Below are positions 32,866 through 41,282 of a DNA stretch of 64,000 nucleotides, piece after piece. The stretch comes from Desulfovibrio sp. (GTDB lineage: Bacteria > Desulfobacterota > Desulfovibrionia > Desulfovibrionales > Desulfovibrionaceae): assembly GCA_017528345.1 (NCBI GenBank), contig JAFXOX010000014.1:28587-92586 (forward strand). Direction: 5' to 3'. Both the position numbers and the translations under genes were made by a program. Under the pieces are notes generated by a model. That model was given only the letters and a program-made list of their open reading frames with translations, had not been told where the DNA came from and did no database searches. Numbering within the stretch: the first letter of the stretch is position 1; each line of letters starts with the position of its first letter.

Positions 32866-34773
32866 TTATGGCCTGGCAAAGCGGTCTGGCCTGAGCAAAA
32901 ACTGACAGCGGCCGCCTGTTGCCGAACGCAGGCGTGTGGAAAAGTTGGAGAGGGATTCCAGAAAAGCCTCGGCGACAATGCGTTTGCGCACAACGGTAGT
33001 GCTTCTGACCTCCTCAAGGCTGAGAATGCGCACATCAAGACTTTGCAGAAGATGCAGGGCGCTGCCCAGGCAGTCAGGCAGGGAAGTGAGCTCAAGATGC
33101 ATGATGGGGGAGAGCAGCACAGGTTTTGCCTGCTCAAGGGCTTTGCTGAGCGCCATCTGGGCTGCGCGGGTGAGAGCTTCTTCTGCGTGTGGTCCGTCCT
33201 GGGCTAGGGCACAAATTTCCACAGAGAGGCCACAGAGGGGCCAGCCTGCGAGTACGCCGCGCTGACAGACTGTCTGTATGGCTGCACGTATGGCGCAGGT
33301 TTCGCTCTCTGAGAGGCTAAGGCTTTGGGCAAAAAGCGTGACAATTTTGGCCTGCTCCGGGAGCGGATGCACGCACAGGCTGAGCGAGGCAGAGCCTGAG
33401 GTAGTCTCACACTGGGCTGAGGCTTCGGCTTCCTGGAGGATGCTTTCTTTATGCCGCACCTGCGGAGCCTGTGCCCGAATTGTGAGGCCAAATTCGCGCA
33501 GAAGGCGTTCACGCAGAATTTCCAGATGCAGTTCACCCAGCCCTGAGACGAGATAGGTACCTGTTGCGGCATCGCGGTGGATTTCAAGGCTTGGGTCTTC
33601 ATCGGCAATGCGTGCAAGGGCCTGGCCAAGGCGTGGGTAGTCGGACTCCTGCATGGCCTCAAGGCTTTGTCTGAGAACTGGCGGGTGCTGAGCAAGCGGG
33701 CTGTGATGGATGGCTGTATCGGTCAGCGTATCGCCTGGCCGCAGATGTCCCCCCTGAATGGCCACAATATCGCCGGCAAAGGCTTCTTCAAGGGCAAGAA
33801 AGCGTTCGGCATCGGGCCTGAAAAGCGCAAGGGAAATAGCCTGGCCATCGGACAGGGTAAGCCTCTGATGATTGCTGAGGTGGCCGCTTGTGAGGCGCAA
33901 AAAGGCGTAGCGCTCCTCCCTGTGCCAGACAATTTTAAAGACATGCGCCTCAAGGGCTGCAGAACCCGAAGCATTCGAAGGCGCAGGTAAAAAATCGGCG
34001 ACAGCTGAGAGCAGCTCAGTGACGCCAAGATTCTGCAGGGCACTTCCGCAGAGGACCGGGACAAGTTTGCGGGATTGGCAGGCCCTTGCGCAGGCCTCTT
34101 TGACATCTTTTGTCGTAAAGCTGCCTTCAAGCCAGAGGGAGAGAAAGGTATCGTCAGCTTCGGCAAGGCGCTCTAACAGGCTTTCGTGCAAGGATTGGGC
34201 TTGCTCTGGCATATCTGAAGATGGGGACGACAAAAGGGAGCAGACGCCAGTGAGTTGGGGGGCATCTTGCGTGCTCTCGCTAGCGCCAAGGGGCAGGGTG
34301 AGAAGGGCTGGGGTGATGCCAAGGCGTGATGCAAGCTCGCCCAAGACATCCGTAAACCTGCCATCACGGCGATCACATTTATTGATAAAGATGAGACTTG
34401 GCAGACCTCGTTCGCTGAGGTGCCGCCAGACAGCCTCTGTCTGGGCCTCAACTCCGTCCACAGCCGAGACGATGACTATGGCCGCATCGACGGCGCTGAG
34501 ACTCCGTTCCACTTCACCTGAGAAATCCACATGCCCTGGCGTATCCACAAGATTGAGGCGCAAGCCCTGCCAGAAGCAGGAAATGGCCGAAGCTGTGATG
34601 CTGATGCCGCGTTTTTGTTCTTCAGGGAGAAAGTCCATGACCGTTGAGCCGGCATCGACTTCGCCCATGACGGAAATAGCCTGGCAATGAAAGAGCACAC
34701 GCTCGCAAAGGGTGGTTTTGCCAGCATCGACATGCGCCGCAAGGGCGATATTGCGTATCTTGTCGTGACTCAT
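32866..34773 (-). CDS. EF-G-like translational GTPase (paralogue)
   Basis: This 635-residue GTPase has G1 AHVDAGKTTL, a G2/switch region with EEQKRGISI, G3 DTPGH and G4 NKCD. EF-G domains II-V follow (GELHLEILRERLLREFGL in domain III, a shortened C-terminus). Length is less than canonical EF-G (about 690-700), nearer to ribosomal protection proteins. Yet the STVMDFLPEEQKRGISI switch resembles EF-G, not TetM. It is therefore probably a second EF-G-type factor, perhaps in recycling or stress, with no tetracycline-resistance evidence. It stands upstream of rsmA and divergent from endA. Confidence 0.85.
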   Translation of the reverse strand: MSHDKIRNIALAAHVDAGKTTLCERVLFHCQAISVMGEVDAGSTVMDFLPEEQKRGISITASAISCFWQGLRLNLVDTPGHVDFSGEVERSLSAVDAAIVIVSAVDGVEAQTEAVWRHLSERGLPSLIFINKCDRRDGRFTDVLGELASRLGITPALLTLPLGASESTQDAPQLTGVCSLLSSPSSDMPEQAQSLHESLLERLAEADDTFLSLWLEGSFTTKDVKEACARACQSRKLVPVLCGSALQNLGVTELLSAVADFLPAPSNASGSAALEAHVFKIVWHREERYAFLRLTSGHLSNHQRLTLSDGQAISLALFRPDAERFLALEEAFAGDIVAIQGGHLRPGDTLTDTAIHHSPLAQHPPVLRQSLEAMQESDYPRLGQALARIADEDPSLEIHRDAATGTYLVSGLGELHLEILRERLLREFGLTIRAQAPQVRHKESILQEAEASAQCETTSGSASLSLCVHPLPEQAKIVTLFAQSLSLSESETCAIRAAIQTVCQRGVLAGWPLCGLSVEICALAQDGPHAEEALTRAAQMALSKALEQAKPVLLSPIMHLELTSLPDCLGSALHLLQSLDVRILSLEEVRSTTVVRKRIVAEAFLESLSNFSTRLRSATGGRCQFLLRPDRFARP

Positions 34774-34970
34774 GGGGAGTTTTGGTCCTGGGGAGATTGG
34801 GTCGTCTCATTGACGCTCATACGTGTTTTGGCTAGATTTTGCAAACATAAGAGCCTTGATGCTTGTGCTTTCCCCTTAGCTGGAAGAGGTGGATCTTTTG
34901 GCCGCAAGTTCAAATCCACCTTTTTCTTCACGCTTGCCTGAAAAGCGTCCTTTCGGAGCAGCTGCCAGAT

Positions 34971-35783
34971 ATGTGTCGTCTCTCCCAAACCGTTTTTCGT
35001 CATGCCACAAACACTGTGCTGACGCTTTGGCTTCTGGGCTTTTTTTGTGTGGGGGTCACGTGCTCGGCATGGGCCCTGGGCAATGTCCGTCTTCTTTCGT
35101 ATCAGGAAGCGCGACGCATCCTCTATGCGGAAATCTATGCTGATCACCGCATAACGCTCTATTGTGGCTTCTCCTACAGTACAGATCGGCAGCCGATGCT
35201 GCCTGAGGATTTCTGTCTCGACGTTTTCCACGACAGAGCTCTGCGTGTTGAGACAGAACATGTGGTGCCTGTGGAGAACTTTGGCAGAACCTTTGTGGAA
35301 TGGCGGGAAGGGCATTCTGAGTGTGTGGATAGCTTAGGGAGGCACTTTCGCGGCAGAAAGTGTGTAGGCAGAGTCAATGAGGAATTTCGCAGGATGGAGG
35401 CTGATCTTTATAATCTCTATCCGGCAGTAGGTTCGGTCAATGCTCTGCGCAGCAATTTCAATTTTCAGGAACTTGGGCAAGACGCCTCCCTGCCCTTTGG
35501 TCCAAGCTGTCCTGTGCGTATGCAGGGAAGACGCATAGAGCCGCCCGAAAAAAGCCGCGGTACCATTGCTCGTACCTATCTCTATATGGAAGCAAATTAT
35601 CCCCGCTACCGCATGAGTCGGCAGCAGAGGCAGCTGATGCATATCTGGAATCGAAACTATCCCCCGGATGCCTGGGAATGCCTGCGGGCCAAGCGCATAC
35701 AGCGTGTTCAGGGGAATGCCAATAGCTTTGTGGAAGACCCCTGTTCAACAATCTCTTTGCCCGCAAATGAGAGAGAAAAGTAA
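34971..35783 (+). CDS. Endonuclease I family nuclease (EndA/Dns-like)
   Basis: The 270-residue secreted protein has a signal peptide of about 35 residues (TLWLLGFFCVGVTCSAWA). An endonuclease I domain follows, with the His-containing EHVVPVENFG motif (beta-beta-alpha metal fold) and RMEADLYNLYPAVGSVN. The segment PPEKSRGTIARTYLYME and a C-terminal HIWNRNYPPDAWECLRA complete the family pattern. The signal and several Cys residues fit a periplasmic or secreted nuclease. The start at 34971 is preferred to 34863 because the hydrophobic signal follows it directly and GGAG lies 11 nt upstream. Confidence 0.9.
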   Translation: MCRLSQTVFRHATNTVLTLWLLGFFCVGVTCSAWALGNVRLLSYQEARRILYAEIYADHRITLYCGFSYSTDRQPMLPEDFCLDVFHDRALRVETEHVVPVENFGRTFVEWREGHSECVDSLGRHFRGRKCVGRVNEEFRRMEADLYNLYPAVGSVNALRSNFNFQELGQDASLPFGPSCPVRMQGRRIEPPEKSRGTIARTYLYMEANYPRYRMSRQQRQLMHIWNRNYPPDAWECLRAKRIQRVQGNANSFVEDPCSTISLPANEREK

Positions 35784-35924
35784 ACGCAGACGCAAAAGAG
35801 CAGAAAACGAGGTGATGAGCACGTCTTGTGACAAGCGGAATACGTGCCATACTTCTGTCTGCTCCATGATGTCCGTGGGCCTGGTCTCGATCAGGAATCC
35901 GCGTCGTGGTGCTGAACGCGTTTG

Positions 35925-37050
35925 CCCCATGTGCATTACGCTGAGCAGAATGGTTACTATAAGGAGATGCTTGGCTTTATGCGGAGCATGTTTGGAGCGG
36001 CACTCAAGACCAATCCTTCGCTTCGGTTTGCAGTGCTGACAGGCCGCCTGCGCATCGCCAAGGAAAGTATTTTCACAGGGCTCAATAATTTGAAAAGCTA
36101 TGGCATATCCGACAGGCGCTTTGCAGAGAACATTTGGCTTCACTTCGGAAGAAGTGGATGCCTTGCTTGCGTATGCGGGCATGCCTGACAAAAAAGGGAT
36201 AGTCAAGGCGTGGTACGATGGCTACCATTTCGGCGGGAAAACGGAAATGTATTGCCCGTGGGATGTGTTGCAATATCTTGTCGATCTTCAGGACGATCCC
36301 GGAAGCAAGCCGAAAGCATACTGGAATAATACGAGCGGCAACGCTATCGTGCGTACATTGCTGGAAAATGCTCATTCGGAAACGCGCCTCAAGATCGAAA
36401 ATCTGATTGCCGGAAAAGCTCTCGAGGAACGTTTGGAAGAAGATCTGACCTATGATCAGATAGACAAAAAAGAGCGCAGCCTGTGGAGTATGCTTTACCT
36501 AACGGGTTACCTGACAAAGGCGAAAGAGCATCCGGACAACGGGAATACTGCTCTTGTCATCCCCAATCGGGAAGTACGGATGATCTTCATCGACAAGATT
36601 TTGTCCTGGTTTGAAGATTCTTTGGAGCGCCGTGATCTGCGCCCCTTAGAGGATGTCCTGTGGCAGGGGGATGCAGCAGCTATACAGAAGATCCTGAAGC
36701 AGATATTGTACGGAACTATCAGCTACTTTGATAATGCAGAAAGCTATTACCATGGCTTTCTGACCGGATTATTACGTGGAGCCGGGCTGAATGTCAGGTC
36801 CAATGATGAGCAAGGTTTGGGACGTCCAGATATCATTATAGAAGACGGTCTTCATGAGCGAGCCATCATCATCGAACTGAAATCTGCCAGCGAGTACAAA
36901 GATCTTGATATCAAAGCCGAGGAAGGCCTGCAAATTGAAGACTGCAATTATGCTGCTGGCTTACCACCGCAGATACGCAGGGTGATGAAATACGGCATTG
37001 CTTTCTGGAAAAAGGAAATCTCTGTCAAGGTACTGGCAAGCAATATTTGA
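35925..37050 (+). pseudogene. Truncated, frameshifted AAA-like / PD-(D/E)XK nuclease protein
   Basis: The gene begins mid-domain: the segment HYAEQNGYYKEMLGFMRSM matches the part after the ATPase core, and the P-loop and N-terminus are missing. The frame breaks near 36130: SDRRFAEN in one frame continues as FGFTSEEVDALL in the next. The remaining 300 residues are well preserved, including the nuclease block GRPDIIIE with IIIELKSA near 36820-36900. Family members belong to large multigene AAA-like/PD-(D/E)XK sets in anaerobes. It is nonfunctional unless shifted by recoding. Confidence 0.82.
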
Positions 37051-37075
37051 AAGCGTACATGATGAGATAGCCGCA

Positions 37076-37657
37076 TTATTTTGTCAGCAACGGGATCTTG
37101 GCGTACACTGGTCCACGAGGCGTAAGGTTGCTGCGCATGAGATCAAAGCTTTTGCAGTGCCAACGTAACGTCGGTGCATGTTGCAGTGCTGTGATGAGCT
37201 CTGGCGGCAAAGGATTGCCTTTTGTTCTGGCAAGCGTCAGGTGGGGTTTGAAAGATCGTTTTTCGTGAGGCAGCCCTATGTCAACCAGGGACTTGTTCAC
37301 ACTTTCGGCAAGAGATGTCAGCTCTTTCATGCCTTTTTGACCGGAAATCCAGAGTACACGTGGACAATGGAAATTGGGAAAAGCCCCTGCATACGAAAGT
37401 TCAATTTCAAATGGACAGAACTGCAGAGACGACAAGGCGTTTCGCACCTTTTCTAGCATTTCCCACGTCTGTTCTCCGAGGAAGCGCAGGGTAATATGCA
37501 TTTGCGAGGTTTTGACCCAACGAAGGTGAGCTTGGGGTTTAAGGCTGTTCAAGAAAAGCTCAAGCTCTTTTGCAGCTGCATCAGGGAGGGAAACAGCGAT
37601 AAATGTCCGTATCAGGGAATGCTGTGAATGCGGTTGGGAAGAGCCTGCTTTTTCCAT
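37076..37657 (-). CDS. thpR: RNA 2',3'-cyclic phosphodiesterase (2H phosphoesterase)
   Basis: The 193-residue protein has the two HxTx motifs of 2H phosphoesterases, HITLRFLG and HLTLARTK, about 80 residues apart. The N-terminus starts with the typical RTFIAVSLP strand after a short polar leader. It cleaves 2',3'-cyclic phosphate termini on RNA. The ATG at 37657 has AAGGAT upstream; an in-frame start at 37687 lies before it. It runs convergent with the preceding pseudogene. Confidence 0.93.
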   Translation of the reverse strand: MEKAGSSQPHSQHSLIRTFIAVSLPDAAAKELELFLNSLKPQAHLRWVKTSQMHITLRFLGEQTWEMLEKVRNALSSLQFCPFEIELSYAGAFPNFHCPRVLWISGQKGMKELTSLAESVNKSLVDIGLPHEKRSFKPHLTLARTKGNPLPPELITALQHAPTLRWHCKSFDLMRSNLTPRGPVYAKIPLLTK

Positions 37658-37965
37658 AGTGATCCTTTTGACATCACGGCCCAACATGAATGCTGCGTTA
37701 CAGGTTTGAATACCACGCCTTCTGTGCAGTCAGCTGAAAGCACCTTCTGCGTTGTCACCAGGATGGGGATGGCAAATGGAGAGTTCCATGAGCATCCTCG
37801 CTGTCAAACTCGACCAGCTCTGCTTCAACATGTTTGCATAGCAAGGCGTATATCGAGTTGAGCTTATCCTATACCACTTTTGTGAAAACATTACAAAGAT
37901 ATGTTGTCGAAAAAGCTACATGCTCATGTAACATACAAACAGCGTGTTTTCCACTATAAAATGCA

Positions 37966-37993
37966 TTGACATTATTTACAAGCTGACTACACT
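37966..37993 (+). promoter_or_regulatory. Promoter of the secreted Cys-repeat protein; otherwise empty gap 37658-38119
   Basis: TTGACA (37966-37971) and TACACT (37988-37993) with 16-bp spacing form a good sigma-70 promoter in the 462-bp gap. The transcript would start near 38000, leaving a 120-nt leader. No gene is supported in the rest of the gap. Confidence 0.6.
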
Positions 37994-38070
37994 ACTGTTT
38001 CGAAAAATATGGTGTTTAGGTTCCTCATGACGCGAGGTCGCAACAATTCTCCACGCTTTACTCGTTACAT

Positions 38071-38108
38071 AGGAGGTCGGCTGGACTTTGCTTTGGCAAA
38101 GCCTAGCC
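38071..38108 (+). promoter_or_regulatory. Distant Shine-Dalgarno and hairpin in the leader
   Basis: AGGAGG lies at 38071-38076, 43 nt before the start codon at 38120. A hairpin (38079-38108, about 12 bp with loop TTTG and small bulges) sits between the two. The in-frame TGA at 38114 prevents an earlier start. Folding of the hairpin would bring the ribosome site to an effective spacing of about 14 nt. The hairpin may control translation. Confidence 0.45.
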
Positions 38109-38119
38109 TCAAATGAGCT

Positions 38120-38581
38120 ATGAAAACATTTTGTAAGACGTATGTTTTGGTCTTGTTCTGTGCGCTGGCTGTCATCTGTGCTCTTCCCCAGACGTCTTTG
38201 GCCGGCAGTCTTTTAGACAGTGTCTTTCCCAGAAACGGTGCCGCTCAAAATCACGCGCTTTTGCATGGCAATACCGAGTCCAAGGTCTTCCATGCTCCAG
38301 ACTGTGAACACTACAACTGTAAAAGCTGCACGAAGACCTTCACCTCCTTTCAGCAGGCCAAGGCTGCCGGTTACCACCCCTGCAGCATCTGCGGCGGCAA
38401 GGAAGGAACCATTGCTTCACGCAAAGCTACTTCAGGCCTGCACGGCAACCCGGAATCCAAGGTTTTGCATGGACCTTCGTGCAAGTACTACAATGCCAAA
38501 AATTCCACAGTTGTTTTCAAGTCTCTTGAGGAAGCAAAGCGTCAGGGCTATCGCTTGTGCACCATTTGCAACGGCAAATAG
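38120..38581 (+). CDS. Secreted protein with two Cys/His-rich repeat domains
   Basis: This 153-residue protein has a signal peptide (about residues 1-28, ending SLAG). Two tandem copies of a domain follow: LHGNTESKVFHAPDCEHYN... and LHGNPESKVLHGPSCKYYN.... Each ends in C-x2-C (CSICGG and CTICNG) after FxSxxxAxxxGY. The pattern with Cys spaced to CxxC resembles the Ada-type zinc-binding domain, which appears in many Desulfovibrio secreted proteins. A metal-binding periplasmic role is likely. The second copy lacks the pair of Cys seen in the first (CKSCTKTF), so the repeats have diverged. Confidence 0.8.
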   Translation: MKTFCKTYVLVLFCALAVICALPQTSLAGSLLDSVFPRNGAAQNHALLHGNTESKVFHAPDCEHYNCKSCTKTFTSFQQAKAAGYHPCSICGGKEGTIASRKATSGLHGNPESKVLHGPSCKYYNAKNSTVVFKSLEEAKRQGYRLCTICNGK

Positions 38582-38637
38582 CTGCGTGTTGATCGCCTTG
38601 CAATTCTTTGTCGACGTCATGGGTGATGAGGAACACT

Positions 38638-41280
38638 ATGGCCACGCAGGCTTTGCCGACTATTCTTTTGACACGCACAGGTCGTCTTAAATGGGAGGGT
38701 GACGATCTCGCCTGGCAGCAGCACTGGTTTGAGCTTGGGGCCAAGCGTAAACGGGAAAGTGACCCCGTGGCGTATTTCTGGCAGCAGATTGCGGCAGCCT
38801 GTATCACCCAGCTTGCCCACATCGCTTCGCCTGATCCCGATGTCTCAGACTGTGATCTGAATATCACAAGCATTTCTCTGCCAGAAGAAGCTTCGGTTTG
38901 GCTTGAGGCAGCTCCGCCCATGCCAGGCGGCGAATTTCTTTCCCTTGAAATGCTCTCCCTGCTTTGGTCCCGACTTCTGGAGTGGTGTGCCTCAGAGATC
39001 GCCATCGACTCCCGCGGGCTTGCCGCCTTTCTCAAAGAATATGCCCCCCAGTGGCAACATGTGGGGCGTATTTTTTTTCATCTTGCCGAAAACAAAAGCA
39101 GCGAAGATCGTCCTTTTGCCTTTCTTGCCACCTATACCGTTGGTCTCAATGATCAGGGGCAGCCACGGCATGTTCCGCTCTCCCATGCCCTGAAGACCTA
39201 CTTGCAGGCCAATAATAAACCAGCGCTGTTGCGTCTGCTCGATCCCCTCTTCAAGGCCTCCAAGCGAGTGCTCTGGGTGGAGAGCATGGTGGCTGACAAG
39301 ACTATTTATCAGCCAAGACCCTGGACCCCGGAACAGGCGTATCAGTTTCTGCGTTCTGCAGAAACCCTGCAGGAATGTGGTCTTGGCACACGTCTCCCCA
39401 ACTGGTGGAAAAAACGTCCTCGCCCGCAGGTCAAGGCAACCCTTGAAACCAGACAGGGTTCCTTTGTGGGGGCCCAGGCTCTTGTTGATGTCAAACTTTC
39501 TGTGCTCTTTGGCGGCCGTGAATACACGGCAGCGGAAATGCAAAAGCTTCTTGAGGGCTGTAAGGATGGGCTTGTCTTCTTCAACGGGCAGTGGGTTGAA
39601 GTGGACAAGGAAAAACTCGATCAGGCCCTTGCCTTCTGGGGGGTCGTCCAGGAGCAGGCTGAGCAGGGCAATCTGACCTTTGCCAAAGGCATGCGTCTTT
39701 TGGCCGGTGTTCCCGAGGGGGCCAAGGAGCAGGAGGAGATTGAGGAGATCCGTGAATGGTCTTTTTCTGAGGCTGGTAATGGCTTTCAGGAACTGCTTAA
39801 GGCGGCTCGTCTCGATCTTGAACATCTTGAGATTGCGGGCCTGCAGGCAACGCTGAGACCCTATCAGGCCAAGGGCGTGGAATGGCTTGCCTTTCTTGGA
39901 CGCCTGGGTCTTGGCTGTTGTCTGGCTGACGATATGGGGCTTGGTAAAACCATACAGATTCTCGCCCTGCTTTTGCGAGAGCGCGACGGCCAGGCCAATC
40001 TCCTCATTGCCCCGGCTTCGCTGCTTGCCAACTGGCAGGCTGAGGCCGCCCGCTTTACGCCGGATCTCCGCCTTTTGCTTTTGCATGGCAAAAGCAAAGC
40101 TGAGATCGCCTCCTATGGCAAAAAGCCTGAGACCCTCAAGGGCTATGATCTTGTGCTTGTCAGCTACAGTGGCTGCTCTCGTATTCCCTGGCTTGCCAAA
40201 TACCCCTGGAAACGGGTCATTGCCGATGAGGCGCAGGCCATCAAGAATGCCTCGACCAAGCAGAGTCGAGCTGTCAGAGACATAGCCCAGGGTTCGCACA
40301 TAGCCTTGACAGGAACTCCTGTCGAAAACAGCCTGACCGATCTCTGGGCGATATTTGATTTCCTCAATCCTGGCCTGCTTGGCTCAGCCAAAGCTTTTTA
40401 TCAGTTGACCAAGCTTCTGGGGGAAAGCTCACAGCGTTTTGCGCCGCTCAAAAAACTCACAGCGCCCTATATTCTCAGGCGGATGAAGACCGACAAGAGT
40501 GTTATCGACTCGTTGCCAGACAAGACGGAAATGCCGCTTTATTGTGAGTTAAGTAGACGGCAGGCAGAAATCTATGTGGGGATTACGGAAAAGCTCAAGG
40601 ATGCCCTGAAAGACCTAAGGGGGCCTGAAGCACAGAGTAAACGGCGTGTTCTTGTCCTGCAAAGTCTGATGCTGCTCAAGCAGGTCTGCAATCATCCGGA
40701 TCAGACGACAAGTGGTGGCGAATATGCGCCTGTGGATTCCGGGAAGTTCACACGGCTTGCCGAACTCTGCGCAACCATTGCCGAACGCCAGGAAAAGGTT
40801 CTCGTCTTTACGCAGTTTCGGCAGATCACAGGACCCCTGGCCAGTTTTCTGCAGGGAATCTTCAAGTGCCCAGGTCTTGTGATGCATGGGGGTATCCCCG
40901 TCAAGGAGCGCAGAGGCCTGGTTGAGGCCTTTCAGTCACCGGACGGGCCTCCCTTTTTTGTGCTGACCTTGAAAGTCGGAGGCACGGGGTTGACACTCAC
41001 GGAGGCCAATCACGTGATTCATTTTGACCGCTGGTGGAATCCTGCCGTGGAGGATCAGGCCACAGACAGGGCCTTTCGTATCGGTCAGAAGAAAAACGTG
41101 CTTGTGCACAAATGCATCTGCCGCGGGACACTTGAGGAGAAAATCGACGAGATGATCACAAGTAAGCGGGAGTTAGCCGAGGAAATCTTGGGAGACAGGG
41201 CTGAGGTGAATATCACCTCGTTGACCGATGAGGAAATTATCAATCTTGTGCGCTTGGATGCCACGCAAATGGCGGAGTAG
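38638..41280 (+). CDS. SNF2-family DEAD-like helicase/ATPase
   Basis: The 880-residue protein carries an N-terminal accessory region of about 400 residues found in bacterial SNF2 proteins. A SNF2 ATPase core follows: motif I DDMGLGKTIQ, motif II DEAQ, motif III TGTPVENSLTDLWAIF, motif VI DQATDRAFRIGQ. The ATG at 38638 has GAGGAA upstream; an in-frame start at 38608 would need readthrough of a poor site. It is separated by 2 nt from a SWIM-domain gene, a pair seen in many bacteria. Role in DNA repair or chromatin-like remodelling is unproven. Confidence 0.93.
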   Translation: MATQALPTILLTRTGRLKWEGDDLAWQQHWFELGAKRKRESDPVAYFWQQIAAACITQLAHIASPDPDVSDCDLNITSISLPEEASVWLEAAPPMPGGEFLSLEMLSLLWSRLLEWCASEIAIDSRGLAAFLKEYAPQWQHVGRIFFHLAENKSSEDRPFAFLATYTVGLNDQGQPRHVPLSHALKTYLQANNKPALLRLLDPLFKASKRVLWVESMVADKTIYQPRPWTPEQAYQFLRSAETLQECGLGTRLPNWWKKRPRPQVKATLETRQGSFVGAQALVDVKLSVLFGGREYTAAEMQKLLEGCKDGLVFFNGQWVEVDKEKLDQALAFWGVVQEQAEQGNLTFAKGMRLLAGVPEGAKEQEEIEEIREWSFSEAGNGFQELLKAARLDLEHLEIAGLQATLRPYQAKGVEWLAFLGRLGLGCCLADDMGLGKTIQILALLLRERDGQANLLIAPASLLANWQAEAARFTPDLRLLLLHGKSKAEIASYGKKPETLKGYDLVLVSYSGCSRIPWLAKYPWKRVIADEAQAIKNASTKQSRAVRDIAQGSHIALTGTPVENSLTDLWAIFDFLNPGLLGSAKAFYQLTKLLGESSQRFAPLKKLTAPYILRRMKTDKSVIDSLPDKTEMPLYCELSRRQAEIYVGITEKLKDALKDLRGPEAQSKRRVLVLQSLMLLKQVCNHPDQTTSGGEYAPVDSGKFTRLAELCATIAERQEKVLVFTQFRQITGPLASFLQGIFKCPGLVMHGGIPVKERRGLVEAFQSPDGPPFFVLTLKVGGTGLTLTEANHVIHFDRWWNPAVEDQATDRAFRIGQKKNVLVHKCICRGTLEEKIDEMITSKRELAEEILGDRAEVNITSLTDEEIINLVRLDATQMAE

Positions 41281-41282
41281 CG

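Noticed and set aside
32866..34773. TetM-type tetracycline resistance gene
   Set aside because: Length is similar, but the switch region and domain order resemble EF-G, and no resistance context is present.
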